Assembly (NCBI RefSeq): GCF_027012695.1
Contig: NZ_JALUYR010000006.1
Span: 1 to 61,082, forward strand
Source of the DNA: Thermococcus sp.
Lineage (GTDB): Archaea > Methanobacteriota_B > Thermococci > Thermococcales > Thermococcaceae
Length of the DNA stretch: 61,082 nt
Direction of reading: 5' to 3'
Shown: in pieces, positions 38,355 to 48,126 of the stretch
How the letters are laid out: each line of letters starts with the position of its first letter
Position numbering within the stretch: position 1 is the stretch's first letter
Notes under the pieces: generated by a model
Told to the model about the DNA's origin: nothing
Database searches by the model: none
The model's input: the letters and a program-made list of their open reading frames with translations, nothing else
Program-made: the position numbers and the translations under genes

Positions 38355-38399
38355 AGACTTTTTAATGCCATGGATAATTAGGTATCACTGCGGATGATA
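38355..38399 (+). promoter_or_regulatory. Promoter and TGM (Tgr site) of malP
   Basis: The TATA-like ACTTTTTAATG (38357-38367) is followed by TATCAC-TGCGG-ATGATA at 38383-38399, one base off the published Thermococcales glycolytic motif TATCAC-N5-GTGATA. It covers the predicted start site, where Tgr represses glycolytic genes when sugar is absent. Confidence 0.8.
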
Positions 38400-38412
38400 C
38401 AGGGTGATCTCC

Positions 38413-40899
38413 ATGGTTAACACCGAGATGATGTTGAGGAAGAAGCTCCCCCATCCCCTTAAGGGGCTGGCGGACCTGGCTTACAACTACTGGTGGAGCT
38501 GGAACAGACGGGCAACAAAACTCTGGGAGAGGATCGACCCGGAGCTATGGAGGGAGCACAAGAACCCGGTTAAGCTCCTCCTCGACACCCCTGAAAGCCG
38601 CTTCAAAGAACTCCTCAGGGACGACGACTTCATGAACCTCTACGATCTGGTGATGGACCAGTTCGAGGCCTACATGAACCCAGATTCAACCTGGTTCTCG
38701 ACCAACTACCCCAAGTGGGACAGGCCCATAGTCTATCTGTGTATGGAGTACGGCATAAGCAGGAGTCTGCCAATCTACTCCGGCGGACTGGGAATCCTCG
38801 CCGGGGACCACGTTAAGACCGCCAGCGACCTCGGGTTACCTTTCATAGCGGTCGGCCTTCTCTACAAGCACGGCTACTTCAGGCAGGAGATAGACCGGGA
38901 TGGAAGGCAGAGGGAGATATTTCCGGAATACAGGCCCGAGGAGATGCCCATCGAACCCATCCTCGGGAAGGACGGAAAGCCGCTCCTCATCGAGGTTCCT
39001 ATAGAAGATAGAACCGTCTACGCGAGGGCCTTTGAGGTCCGGGTCGGGAGGGTGAGGATATACCTCCTCGACACCGACGTGCCCGAGAACAGTCCTGAGG
39101 ACAGAACCATATGCGACTACCTCTACAACGCCGAGATGGACAAGCGCATAAAGCAGGAGATACTCCTCGGAATCGGTGGAATGCGCCTTTTGAAGGCCCT
39201 CGGCATAGAACCCGGCGTCGTCCACCTCAACGAGGGACACCCGGCCTTCGTGAACCTCCAGAGGATTGCCTGGTACATGGGGGAGGGGCTGACCTTCACC
39301 GAGGCTCTGAGCGTTGTTAGAGGAACGACGGTTTTCACCACCCACACGCCCGTTCCAGCCGGCCACGACAGGTTCCCGATTGGGGAGGTCAGGAAGAGGC
39401 TCTCCGGGTTCCTGGAGGGGAAGGAAAACATTCTCGAACTCGGCCGCGAGGGCGACCAGCTCAACATGACTCTCTTGGCCATAAGGACGTCGAGCTACGT
39501 CAACGGCGTGAGCCAGCTCCATGCCGAGGTAAGCAAGCGCATGTGGAAGGACCTCTGGCCGGACGTTCCCATAGATGAGATCCCCATAGAGGGCATAACC
39601 AACGGCGTCCACACCATGACCTGGGTTCACAACGAGATGAGGAAGCTCTTCGACCGCTACATCGGAAAGGTCTGGCGCGAGCACACGAACCTGGAGGGCA
39701 TCTGGTTCGCCGTCGAGAGAATCCCGGACGAGGAGCTGTGGGAGGCCCACCTTGAGGCCAAGAGGCAGTTCCTCGAACTCCTCAGGAGGAAGGTTCTCCT
39801 CAGAAACCAGCGCCTCGGAACAGATGATCCGCTGCCCAACATCGACGAGAATGCCCTCATTATAGGCTTTGCCAGACGCTTCGCCACATACAAGCGCGCC
39901 ACCCTCATCCTGAGCGACCTTGAGAGGCTCAAAAAGATACTCAACGACCCCGAGAGGCCGGTTTACGTAGTCTTCGGTGGAAAGGCCCACCCGCGCGATG
40001 AAGCAGGAAAGGAGTTCCTGAGGCGCGTCTACGAGGTCAGCCAGATGCCCGAGTTCAGGGGCAAGATATTCGTCATGGAGAACTACGACATGGGCAGCGC
40101 GAGGCTGATGGTTGCTGGCGTTGACGTCTGGCTCAACACACCACGGAGACCGTTAGAAGCGAGCGGGACGAGCGGCATGAAGGCAGGCCTTAATGGAGTT
40201 CTCAACGCGAGCATCTTTGACGGCTGGTGGGTCGAGGGCTACAACGGCAAGAACGGCTGGGTCATCGGCGAGGAGAGCACCGAGCCTGAAAGCGAGGCCG
40301 ACGACGCGAAGGACGCCCAGTCCCTCTACGAACTCCTAGAGAGGGAGATAGTACCGACATACTACGACAACCGCGAGCGCTGGATATACATGATGAAGGA
40401 GAGCATAAAGAGCATCGCGCCTCGCTTCAGCACCCACAGAATGGTCAAGGAGTACATGGATCGCTTCTACTCCAAGGCCATGAGCAACCACATCTGGCTG
40501 ACGAGGGAGAACTACCGTGGAGCCAAAGAGATAGCGGCGTGGAAGGACAGGGTAACCGCATCATGGGACGCGGTCAGGTTCGAGGACGTTAAGATTGGCG
40601 AGGACGGCAGGAGGATCGAAGCTATAGTTTACCTCGACGGTCTTGAACCTGAGGACGTGAAGGTGGAGCTTTACTACGGGGTGAGGGCGGAGGGCTACAA
40701 CGTCGAGAGGCCCCACATCATAGAGATAAGGCACCCCGAAGAACTGGGAGATGGAAGGTGGCTCTACACCTACGAGGGCAACGCACTCAAACACCTCGGC
40801 GACCCGTGCTGGCATCACGCCATCAGGGTTTACCCACACCATGAGAAATTGCCCCACAGGTTCCTTCTCGGACTCGTTAAGTGGTGGGGCCTTGACTGA
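38413..40899 (+). CDS. malP: Maltodextrin/glycogen phosphorylase
   Basis: The 828-residue GT35 enzyme releases glucose 1-phosphate from alpha-glucans. It has the archaeal N-terminal domain LPHPLKGLADLAYNYWWSWNRRATKLWERID, the AGDHVKTASDLGLP and LNEGHPAF motifs, and the PLP lysine in SGTSGMKAGLNG near residue 588. ATG 38413 is chosen after GGTGATCTCC; an in-frame GTG lies in that site. A near-consensus TGM lies in the promoter. Confidence 0.96.
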   Translation: MVNTEMMLRKKLPHPLKGLADLAYNYWWSWNRRATKLWERIDPELWREHKNPVKLLLDTPESRFKELLRDDDFMNLYDLVMDQFEAYMNPDSTWFSTNYPKWDRPIVYLCMEYGISRSLPIYSGGLGILAGDHVKTASDLGLPFIAVGLLYKHGYFRQEIDRDGRQREIFPEYRPEEMPIEPILGKDGKPLLIEVPIEDRTVYARAFEVRVGRVRIYLLDTDVPENSPEDRTICDYLYNAEMDKRIKQEILLGIGGMRLLKALGIEPGVVHLNEGHPAFVNLQRIAWYMGEGLTFTEALSVVRGTTVFTTHTPVPAGHDRFPIGEVRKRLSGFLEGKENILELGREGDQLNMTLLAIRTSSYVNGVSQLHAEVSKRMWKDLWPDVPIDEIPIEGITNGVHTMTWVHNEMRKLFDRYIGKVWREHTNLEGIWFAVERIPDEELWEAHLEAKRQFLELLRRKVLLRNQRLGTDDPLPNIDENALIIGFARRFATYKRATLILSDLERLKKILNDPERPVYVVFGGKAHPRDEAGKEFLRRVYEVSQMPEFRGKIFVMENYDMGSARLMVAGVDVWLNTPRRPLEASGTSGMKAGLNGVLNASIFDGWWVEGYNGKNGWVIGEESTEPESEADDAKDAQSLYELLEREIVPTYYDNRERWIYMMKESIKSIAPRFSTHRMVKEYMDRFYSKAMSNHIWLTRENYRGAKEIAAWKDRVTASWDAVRFEDVKIGEDGRRIEAIVYLDGLEPEDVKVELYYGVRAEGYNVERPHIIEIRHPEELGDGRWLYTYEGNALKHLGDPCWHHAIRVYPHHEKLPHRFLLGLVKWWGLD

Positions 40900-41015
40900 T
40901 GTTTCGTATTTTTCCCAGTTTTCAAATTTGTATTGAAGTCTCTGAAAAAGCTCCAAACGGAACTTTTTTAGGCGTTCACTCCCAGCAGGGAGCGTAAAAT
41001 CCAGGGGGTGGAAAT

Positions 41016-42305
41016 ATGGATGAGATAAAGAAGTGGACCCTCTACCTGATCTTTCTCGTTGCAGGTTTTGCGACCGGAATCGGGAGCATCGGCCTGTTCC
41101 CCCAGTTCTGGCTCCAGTACGGCATGACGGGAATGGCCGTGCACCTCGTGTTCCTGGCAGTGTTCACCTACGTGGCCATACTCGAGGCCGAGACCGTCAT
41201 GAAATCGGGCTATTACTTCGTCGAGCTCTACACCAAGGTGGCCAGAAAACCTGGAATGATACTGTCCATACTCACTGTCGTTGCGATGTTCCTCTCCTAC
41301 TACGCCGCCAACACGATGCTCTCGATCCTCTCGCCCGTTTTGGGAACAGGAACGGTCGCCAGACTAATCGCCAAGGTGATAATGTTCGCCCTGGCGTTCC
41401 TTATACTCACGCGAGCCAGGGAAAAGACCTTCACAATAATGGCCGTAGGCTCTGTTTTCTTCGTCCTGGCGGTCCTCGTGACTACGATAGCCTTCAAGAC
41501 CCAGATACCCGAGAACGCGGCCTTCCTTGGAATGGCCAAACACATGCTCGTGGCCACGCACGGGATAACGCTGGAGATGATAAAAGCGGCCGCGGAGAGG
41601 GCCCTCTACGGGATTGGCCTTGGGTTCGGATTCTACCTGATGCTGGGCAGCTTTCTCAACGAGCGCTTTAATGCCAAGCTGATCATAGGGACGGGAATCT
41701 TCATCCAGCTTCTCATAGGGGTGCTCTCGACCATAACCATTGTCTACGCGATAGCCCCTACAACCCCCGAAAGGCTCCTGACCTACGTCTACGGGGGTTC
41801 TGAGGGTGCGATAGCCCTCCTCGGCGAACTGCCCGAGATACTCTCCAACTACCAGATCCTGCTGGTTCTGATAGGGCTCTCGACTTTCTTCGCGGGCATA
41901 ACCAGTCTCCTGCCTACGGCGGAGGTCGGCCTCCAGATAATCGAGTCCATGCTCGGGGTGGGCAGAACCAGGGCCGCCACATACCTCATCGGGATCTCCC
42001 TTCTCATAGGGATCCTGGATTCCCCTCCGAGCGTGGCGGACATGATAGTCCGGGCGGTAGTCATCGCAACCTTCTTCACGGCGATCTTTGAGCTCTACCC
42101 TGTGGCGACCTCAAAGAATCGGCTCTCCACCCCATCAATGGTGATCGTTGGAATCGCCGTACTGCTGTTCCTCGTGGGGGGACTCTACGCCTTCTTCGGC
42201 GTGTTCAGGGCCGGGGGAATATACGTGGTATCTGGCATACTGGCTGCTGCCATAGTCCTCTTCGGCCTCCTGGGAGACAGCCTGGTATCGCAGGAGACCC
42301 CTTGA
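41016..42305 (+). CDS. NSS-type sodium-coupled symporter-like membrane protein
   Basis: The 429-residue protein has about 11 membrane helices and an opening (FLVAGFATGIGSIGLFPQFWLQYGMTGM) like the first helix of neurotransmitter:sodium symporters, where unwound glycines bind substrate and Na+. It is shorter than classical members. Substrate is probably an amino acid or similar. A TATA-like box (GGAACTTTTTTAGG, about 40959-40971) and a small hairpin (CTCCC-AGCA-GGGAG) lie upstream. GGGGGTGGAAAT precedes the ATG. Confidence 0.75.
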   Translation: MDEIKKWTLYLIFLVAGFATGIGSIGLFPQFWLQYGMTGMAVHLVFLAVFTYVAILEAETVMKSGYYFVELYTKVARKPGMILSILTVVAMFLSYYAANTMLSILSPVLGTGTVARLIAKVIMFALAFLILTRAREKTFTIMAVGSVFFVLAVLVTTIAFKTQIPENAAFLGMAKHMLVATHGITLEMIKAAAERALYGIGLGFGFYLMLGSFLNERFNAKLIIGTGIFIQLLIGVLSTITIVYAIAPTTPERLLTYVYGGSEGAIALLGELPEILSNYQILLVLIGLSTFFAGITSLLPTAEVGLQIIESMLGVGRTRAATYLIGISLLIGILDSPPSVADMIVRAVVIATFFTAIFELYPVATSKNRLSTPSMVIVGIAVLLFLVGGLYAFFGVFRAGGIYVVSGILAAAIVLFGLLGDSLVSQETP

Positions 42306-42360
42306 AGTCTTTCCTTTTTCGGTTTTGAATAGGGAATAGAAAAGTGGGGTGGGAAAAAGC

Positions 42361-44079
42361 TCACTTGTGGGCGAAAATCGCCCTGACCTTTCCATCTTTT
42401 ACCTCGTCGATTCTGACGAAGCCGAAGCGCTCGAACTGGACGATGTCGTCGACTTTGACGTCGGCATCGGCCTCAAGCAGGCCGTTCCTCACGAGAAGCT
42501 CGTCCCCCTCGGGAACGAGAACCTCGCAGGGCTTTCCTTCGGTAACCCAGTGCACCATCCTCCAGCGGTTCTCCCTCGCTATTTCGTAGTCAACGCTGTG
42601 GAATCTGGCCTTGATACTGTCCTCGCTGACCTCGAGTATCTCGACGTTGAAGAGGTCCTTCAGGCGGACGAAGTTGCCCGGTTTAAAGAGCTCCATATCG
42701 TCTCTAGAGACGTACACCGGTTTGCCCGGCTCGAACTTAAGCTTTCTAACTCCCCTCTCCGGATAGTCGGGATGGAGCGGTATCTCGGCGGTGAACTCCT
42801 TGGCCCCTTCGATGTACATAGGAACCGGGTCTGCAACGAAGAAGTAGCGGTTGGCTATTGGCTCGACTATGCGCCTGTTTATCGCGGCAAGGTTGTCCCA
42901 GCTGACGGTTGTGTCGCTCCTCTTTAGGCCGACCTCGATGATAAGCTCCCTAATTGCCTCGGGCCTTATGCCCCTTCTCCTGAGGGCGCGAATCGTTCCC
43001 AGCCGGGGATCGTCCCAGCCGAGGTATTTGCCCTCCTCAATGCCCTTCCTCGTCTTTGACTTGCTGAGGATAACTCCCTCAATGCTCAGCCTGCCGTGGT
43101 GGACTGTAACAGGGTATTCCCAGCCGAAGTAGTCGTAGACGTATCTCTGCCTCGTCTCGTTCTCGGCGTGCTCCTGTCCGCGGAAGATGTGGGTAACTCC
43201 TAACTCGTGGTCGTCTATCGCTGACGCGAAGTTGTATAGGGGCCAGACGCGGTACTTATTGCCGGTTCTCGGGTGGTTCGGGTTGTCAATTATCCTCAGG
43301 GCAGGCCAGTCCCTCACCGCTGGATTTGGATGGCTGAGGTCGGTCTTTATCCTGACCACCGCTTCACCCTCTTTATACTCGCCGTTGAGCATCTTCCTCC
43401 AGCGCTCGAGCTGAACCTCCACCGGCTCGTCCCTGTGCGGGCAGGCTATTCCCTTGTCGCGAAGCTCGCGGAACTTCTCCGGTTTGCACGTGCAGACGTA
43501 GGCCTTACCCATCTTAATCAGCTTCTCGGCGTAGTTGTAGTATATCTCCAGCCTGTCGCTTGCTATGTGGATTTCGTCAATCTTAAAGCCGAGCCACTCC
43601 AAATCCTCCTTAATCCACTCGTAGAAGATCGGCTCAGGTCTCTTGACCTTTGGGTCGGTGTCGTCGAAGCGGAGGATGAACTTGCCGTCGTAGAGTCTAG
43701 CGTACTCGTGGCTCAGGATTGCCGCGCGGGCGTTCCCGAGGTGGAAAGCTCCATCCGGATTCGGGGCGAAGCGGGTAACCACTTTCCCCTTCTCCGCTTT
43801 GGGAAGAGGGGGCAAACCTTTCCTCTCCTCCCTCTTGGTCTTCTTCTCCTCGAAGAACTCCGGATAAATCTCGTGGAGCCTCTTTTCCTGCTCCTCAATG
43901 CTTAGAGCGTTAACCTTCTCAACTATCTCGTTAACGAGCGGGATTATCTCCTTCGCCCTCGGCCTCAGCTCGGGGTTCTCGCCGAGAACCTTCCCTATGA
44001 CAGCCTTTGGGTTCGCCTTACCTTTGTGGGTGTAAGCGTTAACCAGCGCGTACTTCCAGATAAGGGTCTCGACTTCCAT
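42361..44079 (-). CDS. gltX: Glutamyl-tRNA synthetase
   Basis: The 572-residue class Ic synthetase has the HIGH-like motif FAPNPDGAFHLGNARAA and the KMSKS-like LSKSKTRKG, with the archaeal beta-barrel anticodon domain rather than the bacterial alpha-cage. As archaea generally lack GlnRS, it probably charges both tRNA-Glu and tRNA-Gln (the latter corrected by GatDE). A GGTGGTGAAAG site precedes the ATG. Confidence 0.96.
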   Translation of the reverse strand: MEVETLIWKYALVNAYTHKGKANPKAVIGKVLGENPELRPRAKEIIPLVNEIVEKVNALSIEEQEKRLHEIYPEFFEEKKTKREERKGLPPLPKAEKGKVVTRFAPNPDGAFHLGNARAAILSHEYARLYDGKFILRFDDTDPKVKRPEPIFYEWIKEDLEWLGFKIDEIHIASDRLEIYYNYAEKLIKMGKAYVCTCKPEKFRELRDKGIACPHRDEPVEVQLERWRKMLNGEYKEGEAVVRIKTDLSHPNPAVRDWPALRIIDNPNHPRTGNKYRVWPLYNFASAIDDHELGVTHIFRGQEHAENETRQRYVYDYFGWEYPVTVHHGRLSIEGVILSKSKTRKGIEEGKYLGWDDPRLGTIRALRRRGIRPEAIRELIIEVGLKRSDTTVSWDNLAAINRRIVEPIANRYFFVADPVPMYIEGAKEFTAEIPLHPDYPERGVRKLKFEPGKPVYVSRDDMELFKPGNFVRLKDLFNVEILEVSEDSIKARFHSVDYEIARENRWRMVHWVTEGKPCEVLVPEGDELLVRNGLLEADADVKVDDIVQFERFGFVRIDEVKDGKVRAIFAHK

Positions 44080-44169
44080 CTTTCACCACCGGGGAGAGAA
44101 GAGAGGGGGAAGTTATAAAGGTTAGTCCTTCAACGTGCACTTCAGAAAGGAAAAGCGGAGAAGAGGGGT

Positions 44170-45564
44170 TTACTCCGCGAAGGTGACTATCTTGAGGTTG
44201 ACCGGCCTTCTGACGACGTTGTACTTCCTCGCGCCGATCAGATAGCGGACGCCGGTCTCGCTGACGGTGTCGATAAGCCTCTGGGTTATAACGCCGTTGA
44301 ATACCACCGCGTAGACGTCCTTGCGCTCCTTCAGCTGGTTGGTGAGTTCCCTGACTGGAATCTCTGCTATGACGTTCCTGCTCTCGTCCAGGAGTATCGC
44401 TGTGGATTCCTTGCCGCTTTTTACCCGCTCTATGAACTCCTTGAACTCGTCAAGCTCACTCGATGTCGGTTTCTGTATCGGGCGGATTATGCGCTCCTCT
44501 TTCTTCGGCTCCACCTTCTCAACCCTCTCAGCTCTGCGCTCCTCCACCTTCTGAACCTGGGGTGCCTGCTGGGACTGGGTCTGAGGAGTGGTGGCCTTCT
44601 CCTTCTCGCGCTCCTTCTCCCTGATTACGTCGTAGAAGTTCCTGCCCTTGTAGAATATCTCCGTTATCACCTGCTCCGCCGGAACCTTGCTCCTGAGGGA
44701 CTTGACTATCTCCTTTTTGGTGAGTTCCTCGACCTCCTTGCCCTCGGGAGCCCTTGCAACGTAGTCCACATCCGCGACCTGGAGGAGCTCCTTGAGGATG
44801 AGCTCACCGCCGCGATCTCCGTCTGTGAAGGTCGTCACTATGCGCTCCTTGCTGAGCTTGATTATGGTCTCGGGAATCGAGGTTCCCTCGACCGCTATCG
44901 CGTTCTTTATGCCGTGCTTGAGCAGGTTGAGAACGTCCGCTCTACCCTCGACGACTATGATCGAGTCGGAGAACGGCACGTGAGGACCGGCCGGGAGCTT
45001 CTCCGGGCCGTATTCTATGAGCTCCTTAGCCCTTACCGCCTTCTTGACCTCCTCTGTCAGCTCCTGGGTTTCAGGTATCTCCTGGTCCATCAGCTTCTCG
45101 AGGATTTCCTTGGCCCTCTCTATGATGTACTTCCTCTTGGTTGCCCTGACGTCCTCAATGCGGAGAACCCTTATCTTGGCCTCGGCGGGGCCAACGCGGT
45201 CTATTGTCTCGAGCGCGGCCGCCAGAATGGCCGTTTCGACCCTGTCGAGGCTTGAGGGAACGGTTATCGTTCCGTAGGTCTTTCCAGCTTTGGTGTGAAC
45301 CTCGACCCTTATTCTGCCTATCCTACCCGTCTTCTGGAGCTCCCTGAGGTCCAGATCGTCACCGAGAAGACCCTCCGTCTGGCCAAAGATTGCACCGACA
45401 ACGTCGGGCCGTTCGACGATTCCGTTGGCCTCGAACTCCGCGTAGATCACGTACTTGGTCGTTCCAAACTCATCCTTGGCAGACATGCCACCACCCTCTT
45501 TCCTTTTTTCAAACTTCTGCTTTTCAGCCAAAATGTGGTGCAGTACTGTTTTCTTCCTCTTCAT
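44170..45564 (-). CDS. dnaG: Archaeal DnaG (primase-like, exosome-associated)
   Basis: The 464-residue protein has the archaeal DnaG layout: N-terminal domain, Toprim core (SIIVVEGRADVLNLLKHG; TFTDGDRGG) and a charged linker (residues 340-390) before a C-terminal domain. It is known in archaea as an exosome subunit helping degrade adenine-rich RNA. Two starts are possible: ATG 45564, which overlaps the stop of the upstream Toprim gene and has a GGAGGGGATTCG site, and ATG 45486 (MSAKDEFGTTKY) with GAGGGTGGTGGC. The shorter, 438-residue form fits homologues better. Confidence 0.93.
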   Translation of the reverse strand: MKRKKTVLHHILAEKQKFEKRKEGGGMSAKDEFGTTKYVIYAEFEANGIVERPDVVGAIFGQTEGLLGDDLDLRELQKTGRIGRIRVEVHTKAGKTYGTITVPSSLDRVETAILAAALETIDRVGPAEAKIRVLRIEDVRATKRKYIIERAKEILEKLMDQEIPETQELTEEVKKAVRAKELIEYGPEKLPAGPHVPFSDSIIVVEGRADVLNLLKHGIKNAIAVEGTSIPETIIKLSKERIVTTFTDGDRGGELILKELLQVADVDYVARAPEGKEVEELTKKEIVKSLRSKVPAEQVITEIFYKGRNFYDVIREKEREKEKATTPQTQSQQAPQVQKVEERRAERVEKVEPKKEERIIRPIQKPTSSELDEFKEFIERVKSGKESTAILLDESRNVIAEIPVRELTNQLKERKDVYAVVFNGVITQRLIDTVSETGVRYLIGARKYNVVRRPVNLKIVTFAE

Positions 45565-45959
45565 CGAATCCCCTCCGGAGCGGGGTCAGAAACGGAGATT
45601 TTGAGGTAGAGGCCGTAGAGATCTTCCACCCCTTTGATGTCCTTTTTGACCAGCTTCCTCAGTTCCCTGCGTGTCTCTGAATCAACCCGAGAGGGATAGC
45701 CCTCCAGATACTGGAGGAGCTTCCCCGCGAGTTCTTCACCCTTTCTGTCGAAGTCCGTGAGTATGATGACCTCTTTATAGGATGACGCGATGAGTGCGAC
45801 CTCACTCAAAGGCAGGCGTGAGAGCCTTATTATCTCCGCCCTGACCCCCAGATTCCTCAGAGCCACCTCGTCTCGCATGCCCTCCACTATGAGGGCACCC
45901 TCAAACTCTCGCAGTCTGTCTATAAGCTCCAGGAATCTTTTATAGTTTTCGGCGTACAT
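45561..45959 (-). CDS. Small Toprim domain protein
   Basis: The 132-residue protein is a single Toprim domain: the catalytic Glu is in ALIVEGMRDEVALRNLG (E25) and the D-x-D pair in VIILTDFDRKGEELA (about 69-71). It resembles RNase M5/OLD-family Toprim proteins that cut or bind nucleic acid. It overlaps the longer dnaG frame by 4 bp, pairing two Toprim proteins. Minus-strand TATA (AAGCTTATAACTG) at about 45990-46002. Confidence 0.8.
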   Translation of the reverse strand: MYAENYKRFLELIDRLREFEGALIVEGMRDEVALRNLGVRAEIIRLSRLPLSEVALIASSYKEVIILTDFDRKGEELAGKLLQYLEGYPSRVDSETRRELRKLVKKDIKGVEDLYGLYLKISVSDPAPEGIR

Positions 45960-46013
45960 TTCGCCGTCGGTTGGATAACCATTGGATGCAGTTATAAGCT
46001 TATTGGCATGCCT

Positions 46014-46355
46014 TCAGAGTTTGTACCTAAAGCCGAAGAGGGGCCAGCTGAGATAGTCCTTCTTCCTCCCGTAGAGCAGCGCTGTTAACGCCCCGAGAAA
46101 CGGCAGGGAAATCAGGACGGCAGATTTCCATCCGGTTGCGTTCGTCTTAACGCCTATCACTATGGCCACGGCGAAGCCCGCGAGGAAGCCGATGAAGAAG
46201 TAGAAGAGCATCCCAGCCCTCTTCGGGCTTGATACTGAGAGCAGGATTATCACGGATAGCATGGCCGAGGAGATGAGACCTGAGATTCCCCACGCGAGGT
46301 ATGAGAAGGCGAGGAAAAACCCAACCGAAACCGCCGGCAGGAGCCACTTAGACAT
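46014..46355 (-). CDS. Small membrane protein, four helices
   Basis: The 113-residue protein has four predicted membrane helices separated by short loops, a Lys-rich cytoplasmic loop (SSPKRAG) and a basic tail (YGRKKDYLSWP). No catalytic motif. No family recognised. Confidence 0.65.
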   Translation of the reverse strand: MSKWLLPAVSVGFFLAFSYLAWGISGLISSAMLSVIILLSVSSPKRAGMLFYFFIGFLAGFAVAIVIGVKTNATGWKSAVLISLPFLGALTALLYGRKKDYLSWPLFGFRYKL

Positions 46356-46395
46356 CTTCCCACCCGGTTGGGTATTGGAAGAAAGACGTAAAAGC

Positions 46396-47673
46396 CTAAC
46401 GCCGGCAGACGTCTCTCACCGGAACTGTGTGGCTCATAGGCTCCTCGTAGAACTCGTCCATCAGCCTCTGCAGCTTCCTCGAAAGCTCCATCTGGTTGCC
46501 CCACGAACCCTCGATTTTGCCCTTCGCCGCCATCCGTCCTAAAAAGCGCTTCATCTCCTCGCTCAGGGGAGAAGGTTTGCAGCGGGACCACGGCGTCCCG
46601 GGCAGTGGCATGAAGTAGTGGGCCCTCACCTTTCCCCCCTTGTCCATAACCCACTTCATCAGCTCGATGCTCTTCCTCTGGCTTTCCTCACTTTCATTTG
46701 GCAGTCCCACGATGAAATCCACAACAGGCTCAAAGCCGTAGTCAAGCATGTACTCCACCGCCCTTTTAACGTGCTCGATTCTGTGAAGCCGGTGCATCGC
46801 CTTCAGCATTGCATCGTCGCCGCTCTGCGCTCCTATTGCCAGGCGCCTGTTGTCCGCATAGTCGATGAGGAGTTCCAGCGTCTCCGGCAGGACGAACTCC
46901 GGCCTTACCTCGCTCGGAAAGGTGCCGTAGAAGAGCCTCCTGCCTTCTTTCCTCAGAGGCTGGAGCGCTTTGAGGAGGGCTTCGAGCTTGTTTAGTTTGA
47001 GTATCGCGCCAGGGGAGCCGTAGGCGAAGGCGTTGGGCGTTATGTAGCGCATGTCCTTCATCCTGCGCGAGTACTTCACTATCTGGTCAATCGGCCTGTG
47101 CCTCATCCTGAACCCCTTGATGTATGGCGTTTGACAGTAGTAGCAGCCGAAGGGACAGCCCCTGCTGATTTCTATCGGTGAAATCAGCCTTATCGATTCC
47201 GGGTATGGCGGAAAGCGCCAGAAGTCTTCCACTTTAGCGAAGCCGGTGAAGGTAAATTCGCCGTTGATGTAGGAGGCAAGTCCCCTGATGTTGAGGAGAT
47301 CCCCGGTTATTTTATAGTCGGTTTTTTTGAGCGTTGTTAAAAGCTGATAGAGAACCTCCTCCCCCTCGCCGATAACGGCAATATCAAAGCCGAGCTTTAG
47401 AGTGTGTTTAGGCATCGCTATCGCGTGATAGCCGCCCGCTATCAAGAGCGCCCCCCTCTCTTTGAGCAGTCTAACTTCTTCCGGCAGGGAACCCCATATC
47501 TCCTCGGTGAAAAAGGAGTAGAGAACCACCCTCGGCTTTGCCCTGAGGATCTCGCCGAAGTCCTTCGTTATGAGCAGTTCGCTTAGGTCGAAGCCCTGAC
47601 TCTCTAAGGCACCGAGGAGGTGGACGAAGGCATTGTGGTTGCGCTTGGTCATCCTGACGGCTATCTCTGGCAT
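46396..47673 (-). CDS. B12-binding-type radical SAM protein (MJ1487-like)
   Basis: The 425-residue protein has an N-terminal cobalamin-binding-like Rossmann domain (residues 1-130, GALLIAGGYHAI) and a radical SAM core with C-x3-C-x2-C in ISRGCPFGCYYCQTPYI (near residue 175). The GGE-type and barrel strand motifs follow. It probably does a methyl or carbon transfer. The reaction is unknown; TIGR04013-type proteins are the closest I recall. Confidence 0.85.
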   Translation of the reverse strand: MPEIAVRMTKRNHNAFVHLLGALESQGFDLSELLITKDFGEILRAKPRVVLYSFFTEEIWGSLPEEVRLLKERGALLIAGGYHAIAMPKHTLKLGFDIAVIGEGEEVLYQLLTTLKKTDYKITGDLLNIRGLASYINGEFTFTGFAKVEDFWRFPPYPESIRLISPIEISRGCPFGCYYCQTPYIKGFRMRHRPIDQIVKYSRRMKDMRYITPNAFAYGSPGAILKLNKLEALLKALQPLRKEGRRLFYGTFPSEVRPEFVLPETLELLIDYADNRRLAIGAQSGDDAMLKAMHRLHRIEHVKRAVEYMLDYGFEPVVDFIVGLPNESEESQRKSIELMKWVMDKGGKVRAHYFMPLPGTPWSRCKPSPLSEEMKRFLGRMAAKGKIEGSWGNQMELSRKLQRLMDEFYEEPMSHTVPVRDVCRR

Positions 47674-47736
47674 GATGGAAGCCGCGAGAAGCGATTTAAA
47701 ACGGTAACGGTTCAGAAATGGGTAGAAAAGAGATCA

Positions 47737-47940
47737 TCAGCTCTTGATGGCGAGCTTGATGTCCTCGGCCTTAACGGTCTTCCTGCCAGCGTGCCTGGCG
47801 AACTCGTTGGCCTTCCTGGCAACTTCAATAGCGTACTCCTCGAGGTACTCGGCGAGGACCCTGGCGGCGTCCTCACTGACCCTCTCGGCGCCAGCCTTCC
47901 TTATAAGCCTGTCAATCGGGGCAATCGGCAACTCGGCCAT
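47737..47940 (-). CDS. Archaeal histone
   Basis: The 67-residue protein is a single histone fold ([62 protein letters not shown]) without tails. Homodimers assemble into polymers wrapping DNA. A strong AAGGAGGTGTTGTGA site and a TATA box (GGTTTATATACC, minus strand, 47986-48000) fit high expression. Confidence 0.97.
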   Translation of the reverse strand: MAELPIAPIDRLIRKAGAERVSEDAARVLAEYLEEYAIEVARKANEFARHAGRKTVKAEDIKLAIKS

Positions 47941-47985
47941 TCACAACACCTCCTTAAAGATATTCTCGGTTTTCTTTTAGGGATT

Positions 47986-48000
47986 GGAGGTATATAAACC
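47986..48000 (-). promoter_or_regulatory. Histone gene promoter
   Basis: On the minus strand AAAGGTTTATATACCTCC has a good BRE/TATA with a start near 47967. The 130 bp beyond it towards the dcd stop are GC-rich with imperfect self-complementarity, but I find no gene in them. Confidence 0.7.
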
Positions 48001-48126
48001 TTTCGGTAAATAGAGGGATTTCCACCCTCCAAAAGCAGCATCAACCTGGAAGGGGAGGTAACTACCTCGAAGGAGGGTCCTGGGGAGACTTTCCAGCTCC
48101 AACCCCCCTCTCCTGGTTCCCCGGGA

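Noticed and set aside
48001-48126. Structured RNA between dcd and the histone gene
   Set aside because: Only imperfect GC-rich pairing and no promoter or end signal of its own.
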